DNA of 64,000 bases from CAWIMX01 sp963792785 (GCA_963792785.1 CAWBXO010000001.1:1-64000); one strand, 5' to 3'. Counted from the stretch's first letter, positions 44,532 through 54,796 are shown. Numbers and translations: made by a program. The notes: generated by a model not told the origin, from the letters alone.

Positions 44532-45342
44532 GTCCGGCGTGATCCGCGGAGCGCCGCTGGCGGTCGCCGTCGCGGCGCTGCTGTTCCCGCTGTACTGGGC
44601 CCTCGTGTCCTCGCTCGCGCCCGACGCGCGGCTGTTCGCGCCGCCGTCGCTCGTGCCGCGCCACCTCGTCCTCGACCACTACCGGGCGCTGTTCGGGGCG
44701 CGCGACTTCCTCACGCCCATCAAGAACTCGCTCGTCGTGGCGGGCGCGACGACCGCGCTGGCCGTGACGCTCGGGACGCTGTGCGCGTACGCGCTCGCGC
44801 GGCTGCCGCTGCGGGGCAAGCCCGTGCTGCTCGCGTTCGTGCTCGCCGTGTCGATGTTTCCGCAGGTCGCGATCGTGTCGCCGCTCTTCCTGATCCTGCG
44901 CGCGCTGGGCCTGATCAACACCTATCCAGGCCTCGTCCTGCCGTACCTGACCTTCGCGATGCCGCTCACGATCTGGCTGCTGACCGGCTTCTTCCGGCAA
45001 CTGCCGGGCGAGCTCGAGGCGGCCAGCCGCATGGACGGTGCCGGCCCCTGGCGGACGTTCTACGAAATCATGCTGCCGCTGGCGTGGCCCGGTGTGGTGA
45101 CCACGGCGATCCTGACGTTCCTCTACAGCTGGAACGAGTTTCTGTTCGCGCTGTCGTTCACGCTGGGGCCGGAGCGCTACACGGTGCCCGTGGCGATCGC
45201 GCTCTTTCGCGGCCAGTATCAAGTGCCCTGGGGCGAGGTGCTGGCCGGCGCCATCGTCGCGACGCTGCCGATCGCGATCTTCGTGTTCGCGGCCCAGCGC
45301 CGCATCGTCGCCGGCTTAACCACCGGCGCGGTCAAAGGCTAA
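44518..45342 (+). CDS. Sugar ABC transporter permease 2
   Basis: 274 residues, ATG 44518 within the end of permease 1. MalG-type protein with six helices (LAVAVAALLFPLYWALVSSL, AVTLGTLCAYALARLPLRGK) and the EAA motif (EAASRMDGAGPWRTFYEIML). The C-terminal helix, IFVFAAQRRIVAGLTTGAVK, is typical of the family. Forms the membrane channel with permease 1. Confidence 0.92.
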   Translation: MRISRSGVIRGAPLAVAVAALLFPLYWALVSSLAPDARLFAPPSLVPRHLVLDHYRALFGARDFLTPIKNSLVVAGATTALAVTLGTLCAYALARLPLRGKPVLLAFVLAVSMFPQVAIVSPLFLILRALGLINTYPGLVLPYLTFAMPLTIWLLTGFFRQLPGELEAASRMDGAGPWRTFYEIMLPLAWPGVVTTAILTFLYSWNEFLFALSFTLGPERYTVPVAIALFRGQYQVPWGEVLAGAIVATLPIAIFVFAAQRRIVAGLTTGAVKG

Positions 45343-45356
45343 CGGCTCAACGGCTC

Positions 45357-46391
45357 ATGGCTACCATCCATCTCGAGTACGTCTCCAAGACCTACGCGGG
45401 CGCCGCGCCCGCCGTACGGGATGTGTCGCTCGCGATCGGCGACGGCGAGCTGGTCGTGCTCGTCGGGCCGTCGGGGAGCGGCAAGAGCACGGTGCTGCGG
45501 CTCATCGCGGGACTCGAGGAGGCGACCGCCGGCCGGATCCTGATCGGCGGGCAGGATGTGACCGGCGTGCCGCCGCAGCAGCGCGATCTGGCGATGGTGT
45601 TCCAGAGCTACGCGCTCTATCCGCACAAGTCGGTGCGCGAGAACCTGGCGTTCGGCCTCACGGTGCGGGGCGTGGCCGCGGCCGAGATCGCCGCCCGCGT
45701 CCAGCGGACGGCCGACATGCTCGGCATGGCGCCGCTGCTCGACCGCCGCCCCGCGCAGCTCTCGGGCGGACAGCGGCAGCGCGTCGCGCTGGGCCGGGCG
45801 CTGGTCCGCGAGCCGCGCGCGTTCCTGCTCGACGAGCCGCTGTCGAACCTCGACCCGCGCCTGCGCACCGAGACCCGGGCGGAGCTCGCGCTGCTGCATC
45901 GGCGGCTTCGTGCGACCATGGTGTACGTGACGCACGATCAGGAAGAGGCGATGACGCTCGGCCAGCGCGTGGCCGTGATGCGCGACGGCGCCATCGAGCA
46001 GGTGGCCGCGCCCCTCGAGCTGTTTGCGGCGCCCGTGAACACCTTCGTGGCCGGGTTCATCGGGTCGCCGGCGATGAACCTGTGGCGCGGCTTCGAGCCG
46101 CCCGGCGGGCGCCTGCCGGCGCCGCGCGAGTCGCTCGTCGTCGGGATCCGGCCGCACGAGATTCGCGTGACCGCGCCGGGCGCCGCTGACGCGCACCTGC
46201 GCGCCGGGGTCGAGGTGGTCGAGCCGCTCGGCGCCGCGACGGTCGCCTACGTGCGCGCCGACGGCATCGAGCCGCTGGTCCGCGTGCTCGCGCCCGCCGA
46301 TGTGCCGCTCGCGGTCGGCGACATCGTCGGCTTGGCGCTGCGCCTCGACCGGCTGCACTACTTCGACGCCGCGACGGGTGGGCGGTTGTGA
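45357..46391 (+). CDS. Sugar ABC transporter ATPase (MalK/UgpC type)
   Basis: 344 residues. Walker A GPSGSGKST (about residues 36-44), Q-loop FQSYALYPHKSV, signature LSGGQRQRVALGRAL (about 137), Walker B FLLDEPLSNLDP, and H-loop VTHDQEEAM. The C-terminal TOBE/OB domain (VVGIRPHEIRVTAPGAADAH) is regulatory in MalK-like proteins. It powers the permeases at 43644 and 44518. The stop overlaps the treY start (GTGA), so uptake and TreY are co-translated, supporting malto-oligosaccharide or trehalose as substrate. Confidence 0.93.
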   Translation: MATIHLEYVSKTYAGAAPAVRDVSLAIGDGELVVLVGPSGSGKSTVLRLIAGLEEATAGRILIGGQDVTGVPPQQRDLAMVFQSYALYPHKSVRENLAFGLTVRGVAAAEIAARVQRTADMLGMAPLLDRRPAQLSGGQRQRVALGRALVREPRAFLLDEPLSNLDPRLRTETRAELALLHRRLRATMVYVTHDQEEAMTLGQRVAVMRDGAIEQVAAPLELFAAPVNTFVAGFIGSPAMNLWRGFEPPGGRLPAPRESLVVGIRPHEIRVTAPGAADAHLRAGVEVVEPLGAATVAYVRADGIEPLVRVLAPADVPLAVGDIVGLALRLDRLHYFDAATGGRL

Positions 46392-49288
46392 GCGAGCGCC
46401 GGCCCGTCAGCTCGTATCGCCTGCAGTTCGGCCCCGGCTTCGCGTTCGCCGACGCCGGGGCGCTCGTGCCGTATCTGGCCGCCCTCGGCGTCACCGAGTG
46501 CTATTGCTCGCCGTTCCTGCAGGCGCGGCCCGGCAGCGAGCACGGCTATGACGTCTGCAACCACAACCGGGTCAGCGACGCGCTCGGCGGGGAAGGCGAG
46601 TACGTGACGTTCTCCGCCGCGCTCCAGGCGCACGGGCTCGGCCAGATCGTGGACTTCGTGCCCAACCACATGGGCATCGACCTCGGCGCCAACTCCTGGT
46701 GGCGCGACGTGGTCGAGAACGGCCCGAGCTCGGCCTACGCGGAGTTCTTCGACATCGACTGGCGGCCGGTGAAGCCGGAACTGCGCGACAAGCTGCTGCT
46801 GCCGATCCTGGGCGAGCAGTACGGCGCCGTGCTCGAGCGCGGTGAGCTCCGGCTCGTGCTGGAGGACGGCGCGATCGCGCTGGCGTACGGCGACGAGCGG
46901 ATCCCGATCGACCCGGCGCGCCAGCCGCTCGTCCTGGGGGCCGGTCTGGACGCGATGCGGCGGGCGGCCGACGGGGCGGACGACGATTTGCGGGAGCTCG
47001 AAGGGATCGTCGAGATTCTGAGCGGATTGCCGGCCTTCGCGGTACGCGACGCCGTGAAGAAGATGAACCGCCGGGAAGGCGCGGCCCTGGCGCGCCGGCG
47101 GCTGGCGGGGCTGGTCGAGCGATCGCCGGCGGCGGCCGCGCACCTCGCGCAGGCGGTGGCGCGCTTCAACGGCACGGCCGGCGACGCCGCCAGCTTCGAT
47201 CCGCTGCACGAGCTGCTCGAAACGCAGCCGTACCGGCTCGCGTCGTGGCGCGCGGCCTCGGACGAGATCAACTACCGCCGCTTCTTCGACATCAACGACC
47301 TCGCGGGGCTGCGCGTCGAGGTGCCGGCCGTGCGCGACGCGACCCACGGGCTGCTCCGGCGCCTGATCGACGCGGGCCACGTGACGGGCGTCCGGCTCGA
47401 TCACATCGACGGGCTGTTCGATCCCCACGGCTACCTGACCTGGCTGCGCGCGACGATGTCGCGCCCGGTCTACCTGATCGTCGAGAAGATCCTGTCGGGC
47501 CACGAGACGCTGTCGGAGGACTGGCCCGTGGACGGGATGACGGGCTATGGGTTCCTGAACGACGTCACCGGCCTCTTCATCGAGCGCGAGCGCGCGTCGA
47601 AGCTGCGCCGCATCTACGTGCAGGTGACCGGCCGCGTCGAGGCGTTCACCGACATCGTCTACGAGTGCAAGCGGCTCATCGAGCGGACGGCCCTGGCGAG
47701 CGAGCTGAACGTGCTCGCGCACGCGTTGAACAGAATCTCGGAGCACGAGCGTGAATACCGCGACTTCACGCTGAACAGCCTGCGCAAAGCGCTGGCCGAG
47801 GTCGTCGCGAACTTTCCGGTCTACCGGAGCTATGTGCGCGGGGACGCGACGGCCGATTCGGACCGCGAGGCGATCGATCTGGCGATCCGGCGATCGCAGC
47901 AGCGCACGCCGGTGTTCGACGCCTCCATCTTCGACTTCATCCGCGGCGCGCTGCTGCCGGAGGGCCGCGAGGGCGCCGCCCGGGACGCGCGCCAGACGTT
48001 CGCGATGAAGTTCCAGCAGTACACGGCGCCGGTCCAGGCGAAGGGCGTCGAAGACACCGCGTTCTACCGGTACCACCTGCTCGCGGCGCTGAACGATGTG
48101 GGCGGCGATCCGCCGCGCTTCGGCCGGTCGCCGGCCGAGTTCCACGACGCGAACCGCCACCGGCTCGCGCGGTGGCCGCTCTCGATGACCACCACCGCGA
48201 CGCACGACACCAAGCGCGGCGAGGATGCGCGGGCGCGGCTGGCGGTGCTCACCGAGATCCCGGACGACTGGCGGAAGGCCGTCTCGCAGTGGCTGAGGCT
48301 GAACGCCAGCCATCGCCGCATGGTGGACGACGCGCCGGCGCCCGATCGCAACGACGAGTACCTGTTCTATCAGGCGCTCCTCGGGGCGTGGCCGGCCGAG
48401 CCTGAGGACGCGCCGCTGCCGGCCTCGGCGCCGCCCGATCTGGTGGCGCGCGCGTCCGACTTCATGCGCAAGGCGATCAAGGAAGCCAAGGTCCACACGA
48501 GCTGGATCAGCCCGAACGCCGCGTACGACGAGGCCGTGGCGCGCTATGTCGAACGCGCGCTCGCGGGCCCGAAGGCGAAGCGCTTTCTGGCGTCGTTCGT
48601 GCCCTTCGCGCGCCGGCTCGCGCGCCTCGGTCTGCCCAATTCCCTGGCGCAGCTCACGCTCAAGATCGCGTCGCCCGGGGTGCCGGACTTTTATCAGGGC
48701 ACCGAACTCTGGGACCTGAGCTTCGTCGATCCCGACAACCGGCGGCCGGTGGACTGGGATCTGCGGCGCCGGCTGCTCGCGGAGTGCGAGCCCTGGCTGG
48801 CGAAGCTCGAGGCGGGGGAGGACGTGCACGCGTACGTCGAGGAGCTGCTGCCTTCGTGGACCGACGGCCGCATCAAGCTGTTCCTGACGGCGGCCGCACT
48901 CCGCGCCCGGCGCGCCATGCCCGAGGTCTTCCTGTCGGGGGACTATCTGCCGCTCGACGTCGAGGGCCCTGCCAGTCGATCCGTGCTGGCCCTCGCGCGC
49001 CGCCGCGATGCCGCCGTCGCGATCGCGATCGTGCCGAGGCTCACCGCGCGACTCGAGGGGGCGAGCGAGGGGATCGTGGGCGAGCGGGTCTGGAGCACCA
49101 CGCGCCTGATCGTGCCCGCCGTCCTCGGGACCGGCCCCTGGCGCAACCGCTTCACCGGCGCCACCGTGGACGCGACCCCGACCGCTGATGGCTCGACCAT
49201 TGCGTTGCGGGACGCGCTGGCCGTCTGTCCGGTCGCGCTCCTCACGCGTGACGGCGTCCGGCGGGCGGAAGAGAGCCGAGCAGGGTAG
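46388..49288 (+). CDS. treY: Malto-oligosyltrehalose synthase, TreY
   Basis: 966 residues, GH13_26, longer than many TreY proteins but with their typical inserted helical region. GTG 46388 overlaps the ATPase stop. N-terminal signature SSYRLQFGPGFAFADAGALV and HGYDVCNHNRVSDALGGE; catalytic Asp in GVRLDHIDGLFDP (about residue 337), Glu in LIVEKILSGHETL (about 365), Asp in TATHDTKRGEDAR (about 606). It turns the reducing end of a maltodextrin into a trehalose unit; TreZ then cuts it off. Converges with the CheB/CheR gene, overlapping by 47 bases. Confidence 0.95.
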   Translation: MSERRPVSSYRLQFGPGFAFADAGALVPYLAALGVTECYCSPFLQARPGSEHGYDVCNHNRVSDALGGEGEYVTFSAALQAHGLGQIVDFVPNHMGIDLGANSWWRDVVENGPSSAYAEFFDIDWRPVKPELRDKLLLPILGEQYGAVLERGELRLVLEDGAIALAYGDERIPIDPARQPLVLGAGLDAMRRAADGADDDLRELEGIVEILSGLPAFAVRDAVKKMNRREGAALARRRLAGLVERSPAAAAHLAQAVARFNGTAGDAASFDPLHELLETQPYRLASWRAASDEINYRRFFDINDLAGLRVEVPAVRDATHGLLRRLIDAGHVTGVRLDHIDGLFDPHGYLTWLRATMSRPVYLIVEKILSGHETLSEDWPVDGMTGYGFLNDVTGLFIERERASKLRRIYVQVTGRVEAFTDIVYECKRLIERTALASELNVLAHALNRISEHEREYRDFTLNSLRKALAEVVANFPVYRSYVRGDATADSDREAIDLAIRRSQQRTPVFDASIFDFIRGALLPEGREGAARDARQTFAMKFQQYTAPVQAKGVEDTAFYRYHLLAALNDVGGDPPRFGRSPAEFHDANRHRLARWPLSMTTTATHDTKRGEDARARLAVLTEIPDDWRKAVSQWLRLNASHRRMVDDAPAPDRNDEYLFYQALLGAWPAEPEDAPLPASAPPDLVARASDFMRKAIKEAKVHTSWISPNAAYDEAVARYVERALAGPKAKRFLASFVPFARRLARLGLPNSLAQLTLKIASPGVPDFYQGTELWDLSFVDPDNRRPVDWDLRRRLLAECEPWLAKLEAGEDVHAYVEELLPSWTDGRIKLFLTAAALRARRAMPEVFLSGDYLPLDVEGPASRSVLALARRRDAAVAIAIVPRLTARLEGASEGIVGERVWSTTRLIVPAVLGTGPWRNRFTGATVDATPTADGSTIALRDALAVCPVALLTRDGVRRAEESRAG

Positions 49289-52200
49289 CCACGACTTCAA
49301 TCATCACGGGCTTCAGCAGGTGGTAGTCGAAGACCGTGTCCTGCACGGCGGGGTGATCGGCGGCGAAGCCGGTCATCGCGATGATACTGAGGGGATCGGC
49401 GGGTAGCGCGTCCCGGAGCCGGCGGCCGAGTTCGGCGCCCCCCACCTTGGGCATCGAGATGTCCAGGAACGCGACGTCCGGACGCAGGTCCCGTGCCGCC
49501 TTGAGCGCGTCGTCGGCGTCATACGCGACGCGAACCTCATGGCCGAGTGTCTCCAGGAGCGTGCCGAACATGTCGGCGACGTCCGCCTGATCGTCCACGA
49601 CGAGCACGCGATGGGCCTCGGCGGGTGCGACCTCGCGCTCCGCCGCCGGGGCCGGGGCGTCGGTGAGCGGCAGGACGAATGAGAACTCGGCGCCCCGGCC
49701 GGGCCCCTTGCTGGTCGCCGTGATGCGGCCGTCGTGCGCCTCGACCAGACTCTTGACGAGCGTGAGCCCGAGACCGAGGCCGCCACGGCCGCGCGTCGCG
49801 TCCTGCTGCGTGAAGGGATCGAAGAGGAGGTCGGCCCGCCCGGGCTCGAAGCCGACGCCGGTGTCGGCCACCGTGACGCGGGCGTGCGCGGCCTCCGCGC
49901 GAGTCGCGATGCGCACCGTGCCGCGGTCGGTGTAGATGATGGCGTTGCGCAGCAGGTTGTCGAAGATCTGGGCCAGGCGCTCGGGGTCGGCGTTCACATA
50001 GGTGGGCGCCCCCGTGGCCTCATATTTCAGGCGCAGTCCCTTGCCCTCGGCCTGTGTGCGGATGTTCTCGATGGCGGCCAACGCGCACCTATTAATCTCC
50101 ACCGGCCTGCGATCGAGGCGGAGCCGCCCGTGCTTGACGCGGGTCACATCCAGGAGCTCATTGACCAGGTGCGTCATGTGCTGGATCTGGCGAGTCAGCA
50201 CCGCGAGCGCGCGGCGCGACCCTTCGTCCCGCGCCTTGACCGTGATCAGCGCGGCGGCGCCTTGCATGGCGGCCATGGGGTTTCGCAACTCATGCCCGAG
50301 GGCCGACAGGAACTCTTCCCGGTGGCGGTCCTGTTCCGTGAGCTGGGCGGCGCGCTCCGCCAGCTGCGCCTGGCTCGCCTCGAGGGCTTCGGTCCGGAGC
50401 CGGAGCGCCTGGTTCAGCCTGGACAGCTCGTCCTGCTGCGCGCGGGCGCCGATGAGCTCGGCCGCCTGACGCCCCACGAGATCGCCCAGCTGGCGGTCGC
50501 GCTCGGAGAACGCGCGAGGGGCGCGGAAATAGAGCGACAGGATCCCGACGAGGTCATCGCCCCGGTCGATGAGCGGCGTGCACTGCACGGCGCGATAGCC
50601 GGCGGCGGCGGCGGTTCCTCGAAAGGGCGCGGAGGGCGGGTCCGTCTCGACGTCGGGGATCTGCACCGTCTGACGGCTTCTGAGCGCGCGGCGGGAGCCC
50701 GATCCGTCGGCGCCCTCGGCGTCGCTGTCCGCTTCGGTGCGGCCGAGCCACGAGGTGCTGAAGCCCCGCTGCGACACGGTTCGGAGCGCGCGCGAGGCCG
50801 AATTGAGCAGCTGAATGTCGCCGAGGTCGGCTTCCAGCAGCCCCATGGCGCCGCTCAGCACGCAGTCGAGCGCGTCCTCCATGGTGGGCGCCGCCGTCGT
50901 TTCCAGCGTCATCCGATGCAGCTCGCGCATGACGTCGAGTTCGGCCGCGAGCCTCTGCTCGCTAACGCGCAAGGCCGACTCCCCGGCCCTGATCGCCGTC
51001 ACGTCGATGAAGGTCACGACGACGCCGCTCGGCGCTCCGTGGTTCGGCGTCTGGTAGGCATGAACGTGAATGATGAAGTGCCGTCCATCAGAGCTCGTCG
51101 TCTCGATGGCCCGCGACAGATGCTGCGGATCATCGAGCACGCGTTGCGCCTCGACGTCGAGGGCCGCGTGATCGAACACGTGCGTCAGGTCCGCAATCGG
51201 GCGTTCGGCGTCACGGGCCTTGATATTGACGATGGTGGCGAGCTGTGGCGTGTACCGCACGACGCGCAGTTCCCGATCGAGGAACAGCATGGGCACGTCG
51301 GAGGCGGCGATGAAGTTCTCGAGGTCGGCCTGCGCGCGCGACACCTCGCCGAGCTTCTCCTTGAGCTCCTGGTTGACGGTCTGCAGCTCCTCGTTGATGC
51401 TCTGCAGCTCCTCGCGGCTGGTCTCGAGCTCCTCGGTCGTGGACCGGTACTCCTCGTTGAGGCTCTGCAGCTCCTCGTTGGCCGCGCGCAGATCCTCATA
51501 GGCGAGCACCCGGTCGTCGCGCATGCTCTCGAGGCGCTGCTCCGCGCGGCGCAGCTGCTCGCGGAGGTCGTCCACGACCGAGTCGGCCGGCGCGCGGTCG
51601 TCGGGAGCCGGCTCCGGGGCGGCCGGGCCGGCGTCGAGGAACGTCACGAGCACGTGCACGACGCCGTCGGACGCGCGCCGGTGCTGTTGCGCGAGCAGGG
51701 CGACGCGGTGCCGCGATCCGTTGAACGGCACCGACACGAACGGGGTGGCCTGCGGACCGGGCGCCTCGAAGGCGCGCTGCAGCGCCATGTGCGCGTCCGC
51801 GCGCAGGTCCGGCCGGACGAGGTCCGTGAGGCGCTGCGCGGGCGGCCCCGCCGCCTGCTGGAAGAAGCGGGACGCCGAGGGCGAGACGTGCAGCACGTTC
51901 CACCGATCATCGACGACGACGCTGGGCGGGGAGACCGCCTCGAGCGCCGCGATATGGATGTCGCCCCCCACGGACCCGTCGCTCAGGCCCGACGCGTGGC
52001 GCGTGCCCTTGAACGCCATGAATCCGCCGGACGTCAGGATCTCGGGCAGGTCCATTCGGCCGTCGTCGGGCCGCGCCCGCGCCCGGAAGATCCGATGTTT
52101 CGCGTCGACCGTGCGGAACAACTCGTCGCTCGGTATCTCCGAGGCGCCCAGGAACAGGTGCCCGTCATCCCGACACGCATAGCGGAACACCCGCATCAGT

Positions 52201-53528
52201 TGTTCCTGGAGCCCACGGTCGAGATAGATGAGCAGGTTGCGGCACGAGATCAGGTGGATGCGTGAAAACGGCGGATCGCGCAGCACGCTGTGGCTGGTGA
52301 AGACGACGTGCTCGCGCAGGGCGCCGTCAATTCGATAGTGGTCGTCCTCGTCCTGGTGGAAGAACCGATCGAGGCGCGCCTCCGACACGTCCGAGCTGAT
52401 CGCGCGGGAATAGCGACCCTGGCGGGCGACCGAGATGGCGTTGTCGTCCATGTCGGACGCGAAGATGAGCACGTTCGGCGGCAGGCCGCAGCGCTCGAAC
52501 TGTTCGAGGAACAGCATCGCGAGCGTGTACGCCTCTTCGCCCGTCGCGCAGCCAGGCACCCAGGCGCGCAGCGGTTCGTCCGTCGTGGCGCCTTCGACCA
52601 GCGGGGCGAGGACGCGTTCCCCCAGCGCCTGCCACGCCTCCGGGTCGCGGAAGAACGTCGTCACCGAAATCAGGAAGTCGTCGAGCAGCGCGGCCGCCTC
52701 GTCGGGCTCCGCGCGAAGGTGCTCCAGGTAATCGCGAATCGTGACCTGCCGCGTGAGCTGCATGCGCCGCCCGAGGCGCCGGAGGAGCGTCGTGCGCTTG
52801 TAATGGGAGAAGTCGTGCCCCGTGCGCCGCTTCAACAGCTCGAGCACGGCCGTGAGCGCCAGGGCCTCGTCCGCCGCCATCGGCGCCCGATCGCTGGCCG
52901 CGTGGAGCACGGGAACGATCTCCAGCCGGCCGCGAGCGAGATCCGCCAGCGCGGTCGCCAGGTCCCGGATGGGCAACACCATGTCGGCCGCGCCGGTGTC
53001 GATCGTGGCGCGCGGCATGCTGCTGTGGGCCGCCTCGCGCGGATCCTGCACGAGCACCAGTCCGCCCTGTTCCTTGACGGCCTTGGCGCCCGCGGCGCCG
53101 TCCGATCCGCTGCCGGAGAGCACGATGGCGAAGCCGTCGCCATGTGAGGCGGCCAGCGAGCGGAAGAAGAGGTCGATGGTGTTGCGCTCGCCGCGCGGCC
53201 GATCGAACGGGGCGGCGCCGATCGAGTTGTCGGTAATCACCAACTGGCGATCGGGCGGGATCACGTAGACGTGATTCGCCTCGAGCTCGGTGTGCTCGTG
53301 ATCACCGACCTGAGAGATCGGCATGAGCGTGCTGCGTCCGAGGATGGACGGGAGCTCGCTCCGGTGGTCCGGCGCGAGATGGAGCACGACCACATACGCG
53401 AGGCCCAGGTCGGTCCCGAGCGCGCCAAACAGCTGTTGAAGAGCCTCGATGCCGCCGGCCGATGCCCCGATGCCGCAGACCGGGACCGTGCGAGCGCCGG
53501 CGGTCACGAGATCGTCCTCGGTCCACAA
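49242..53528 (-). CDS. CheB-CheR-PAS-GAF-histidine kinase-receiver multidomain protein
   Basis: 1,428 residues. Order: CheB-like methylesterase (about 1-195; GIGASAGGIEAL with Ser, VVVLHLAPDH with His, GSGSDGAAGAKAV with Asp), CheR methyltransferase (about 215-480; AWVPGCATGEEAYTLA, the SAM site), PAS, a coiled coil of repeated EELQSLNEE-type heptads (about 676-742), PAS, GAF, HisKA (LGHELRNPMAAMQG, about 1079), HATPase, and receiver (Asp in VAFLDISMPKVGGAE, about 1357). Soluble. CheB-CheR-kinase fusions are known in many soil bacteria but their signals are mostly undefined. The start is unclear: TTG 53528 gives the longest frame, and GTG near 53507 is an alternative. No chemoreceptor gene is nearby. 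Confidence 0.9.
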   Translation of the reverse strand: MWTEDDLVTAGARTVPVCGIGASAGGIEALQQLFGALGTDLGLAYVVVLHLAPDHRSELPSILGRSTLMPISQVGDHEHTELEANHVYVIPPDRQLVITDNSIGAAPFDRPRGERNTIDLFFRSLAASHGDGFAIVLSGSGSDGAAGAKAVKEQGGLVLVQDPREAAHSSMPRATIDTGAADMVLPIRDLATALADLARGRLEIVPVLHAASDRAPMAADEALALTAVLELLKRRTGHDFSHYKRTTLLRRLGRRMQLTRQVTIRDYLEHLRAEPDEAAALLDDFLISVTTFFRDPEAWQALGERVLAPLVEGATTDEPLRAWVPGCATGEEAYTLAMLFLEQFERCGLPPNVLIFASDMDDNAISVARQGRYSRAISSDVSEARLDRFFHQDEDDHYRIDGALREHVVFTSHSVLRDPPFSRIHLISCRNLLIYLDRGLQEQLMRVFRYACRDDGHLFLGASEIPSDELFRTVDAKHRIFRARARPDDGRMDLPEILTSGGFMAFKGTRHASGLSDGSVGGDIHIAALEAVSPPSVVVDDRWNVLHVSPSASRFFQQAAGPPAQRLTDLVRPDLRADAHMALQRAFEAPGPQATPFVSVPFNGSRHRVALLAQQHRRASDGVVHVLVTFLDAGPAAPEPAPDDRAPADSVVDDLREQLRRAEQRLESMRDDRVLAYEDLRAANEELQSLNEEYRSTTEELETSREELQSINEELQTVNQELKEKLGEVSRAQADLENFIAASDVPMLFLDRELRVVRYTPQLATIVNIKARDAERPIADLTHVFDHAALDVEAQRVLDDPQHLSRAIETTSSDGRHFIIHVHAYQTPNHGAPSGVVVTFIDVTAIRAGESALRVSEQRLAAELDVMRELHRMTLETTAAPTMEDALDCVLSGAMGLLEADLGDIQLLNSASRALRTVSQRGFSTSWLGRTEADSDAEGADGSGSRRALRSRQTVQIPDVETDPPSAPFRGTAAAAGYRAVQCTPLIDRGDDLVGILSLYFRAPRAFSERDRQLGDLVGRQAAELIGARAQQDELSRLNQALRLRTEALEASQAQLAERAAQLTEQDRHREEFLSALGHELRNPMAAMQGAAALITVKARDEGSRRALAVLTRQIQHMTHLVNELLDVTRVKHGRLRLDRRPVEINRCALAAIENIRTQAEGKGLRLKYEATGAPTYVNADPERLAQIFDNLLRNAIIYTDRGTVRIATRAEAAHARVTVADTGVGFEPGRADLLFDPFTQQDATRGRGGLGLGLTLVKSLVEAHDGRITATSKGPGRGAEFSFVLPLTDAPAPAAEREVAPAEAHRVLVVDDQADVADMFGTLLETLGHEVRVAYDADDALKAARDLRPDVAFLDISMPKVGGAELGRRLRDALPADPLSIIAMTGFAADHPAVQDTVFDYHLLKPVMIEVVATLLGSLPPAGRRHA

Positions 53529-53714
53529 ATGAGCATCGATTCACCGACGTCGCAACGTTATCACAGGCACTCCGGTGCGGCCGCCATTGCGGAAGAACCC
53601 CAGCTCAGGTGTGACCCCTCGAACGGTCTGTGGCTTGCATGGTTGAAAGATGAACGTCCTGGCGAGGACGACGACCGCCATGAATGCCGGAACCCATCGG
53701 CGAGGAGATCAACC

Positions 53715-53867
53715 ATGCTCATGATTCTGCTCATTGTCCTTCTCGTGCTCGCGGCCGGATCGGCGCCGGCATGGCCTTACAGCCGAGGCTGGGGCTATAT
53801 GCCGAGCGGCGGCGCGGCCGTCGTCGCCGTGATCATTCTGTTGGTGCTGTTGTCCGGACGCTTCTAG
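53715..53867 (+). CDS. DUF3309 small membrane protein
   Basis: 50 residues, ATG 53715 after GAGGAG. Two hydrophobic segments (LMILLIVLLVLAAGSAP and AAVVAVIILLVLLSGRF) flank WPYSRGWGYMPSGG, the DUF3309 signature. Inner-membrane, function unknown; often associated with envelope stress loci. Divergent from the CheB/CheR gene with about 186 bases between. Confidence 0.85.
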   Translation: MLMILLIVLLVLAAGSAPAWPYSRGWGYMPSGGAAVVAVIILLVLLSGRF

Positions 53868-53876
53868 CACGCGGGA

Positions 53877-53924
53877 CAGCGATGCGAAGACACCGAGAGA
53901 TCCTCGGTGTCTCCGCGTCGCTGT
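53877..53924. terminator. Long hairpin after the DUF3309 gene
   Basis: AGACACCGAG (53888-53897), loop AGATC, CTCGGTGTCT (53903-53912), extended outward by ACAGCGATGCG / CGCGTCGCTGT. The stem totals about 20 base pairs with small mismatches. No strong T-run. It separates two convergent genes, so it probably stops transcription from both sides. Confidence 0.6.
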
Positions 53925-53973
53925 GGTGGCCTCCTCCGGGTCCCGCAGTCCGGAGGCGCTCCGCCACGGGCTG

Positions 53974-54796
53974 CTAGTCTTTCGTCGGCACGGTGACCGT
54001 CACCGGGCTCCGCAGTTCGAGGCGCAGCTCGGCGCCCGGCGCCACGTGCACTTCGTCACCCGAGGTGGTCAACACCATCGCGGTTCCGGCGCCGCCGCCG
54101 ATGGCCGCGCCGGCCGCCGCGCCCTTCTTGCCGCCGGCGATGGCGCCGATCACGGATCCGATGGCCGCGCCGCCGCCAATCTTCTCGGCATCCTGCTTCT
54201 TCGTCGCATCGGCGTGGTAGGAGACGCTGTTCGTCGACACGTCGTACTTCGTATGGTCGATCGTCACCTCGTCGAACGAAAAGGCCAGAGCCGCGCGGCC
54301 CTTCACTTTCCCGGCCGGCTGCGCCGTCGTCACATGGCCGCGGAGCGTCGCGCCGGCGGGAATGGCCTCGAAGCCGTCCGCGATCACGGCCGTTCGCACG
54401 GTCGCGCTGACCGGATCCTCCGCATGGTTCGTTTCGGATCCGAGGGCGACGTCGAGCGTCGCCGGGATGATCACACCGGCCGGAACGGTGACGTCCTGGG
54501 TGCTGGGACTGGACGACAACAAGCCTGCGATCGGCGAGTTGCCGGTCTCCTCGACCGACGCGATGGTCGCGCGCGCGATGGTGTCGCGCTGGCCGCTCTT
54601 CGCGCGCTGCACGACGACGTCCTGATCCGACACGCCGACGAGCTTGCCGTCCACCGTCGAGCCGTCGGTCGTGACCACGGACACGTCAGAGCCGATTGCC
54701 ACATCGTCCACGCTCGTTCGGGCCGCCGCAGGCGGCGGCAAGCGTCGCGGCCACGAAGGCGGCGGCAACTGTCCAGGTAGCGCGATGGATATGCAT
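53974..54796 (-). pseudogene. Lipoprotein with glycine zipper, frameshifted near the signal
   Basis: The reconstructed protein is about 273 residues. It starts at ATG 54796 with a lipoprotein signal (TVAAAFVAATLAAACGG). Then the frame shifts at about 54717-54724 and continues ARTSVDDVAIGSDVSVVTTD. The mature part has a beta-rich region (TVDGKLVGVSDQDVVVQRAK, VPAGVIIPATLDVALG, FEAIPAGATLRGHVTTAQPA) and a glycine-zipper helix (GAIAGGKKGAAAGAAIGGGA) that could insert in the outer membrane. Family unknown. The signal and body are clearly one gene, so one base is missing or extra at the shift; error and decay are both possible. Confidence 0.7.

Noticed and set aside
45339..45365. Tandem ACGGCTCA repeats before the ABC ATPase gene as a regulatory site
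   Set aside because: Only two short copies in a 15-base gap. Likely chance in a coupled operon.
46358..49300. 980-codon open frame antisense to treY
   Set aside because: Low-complexity, Arg- and Val-rich, no domain; treY on the other strand is complete.
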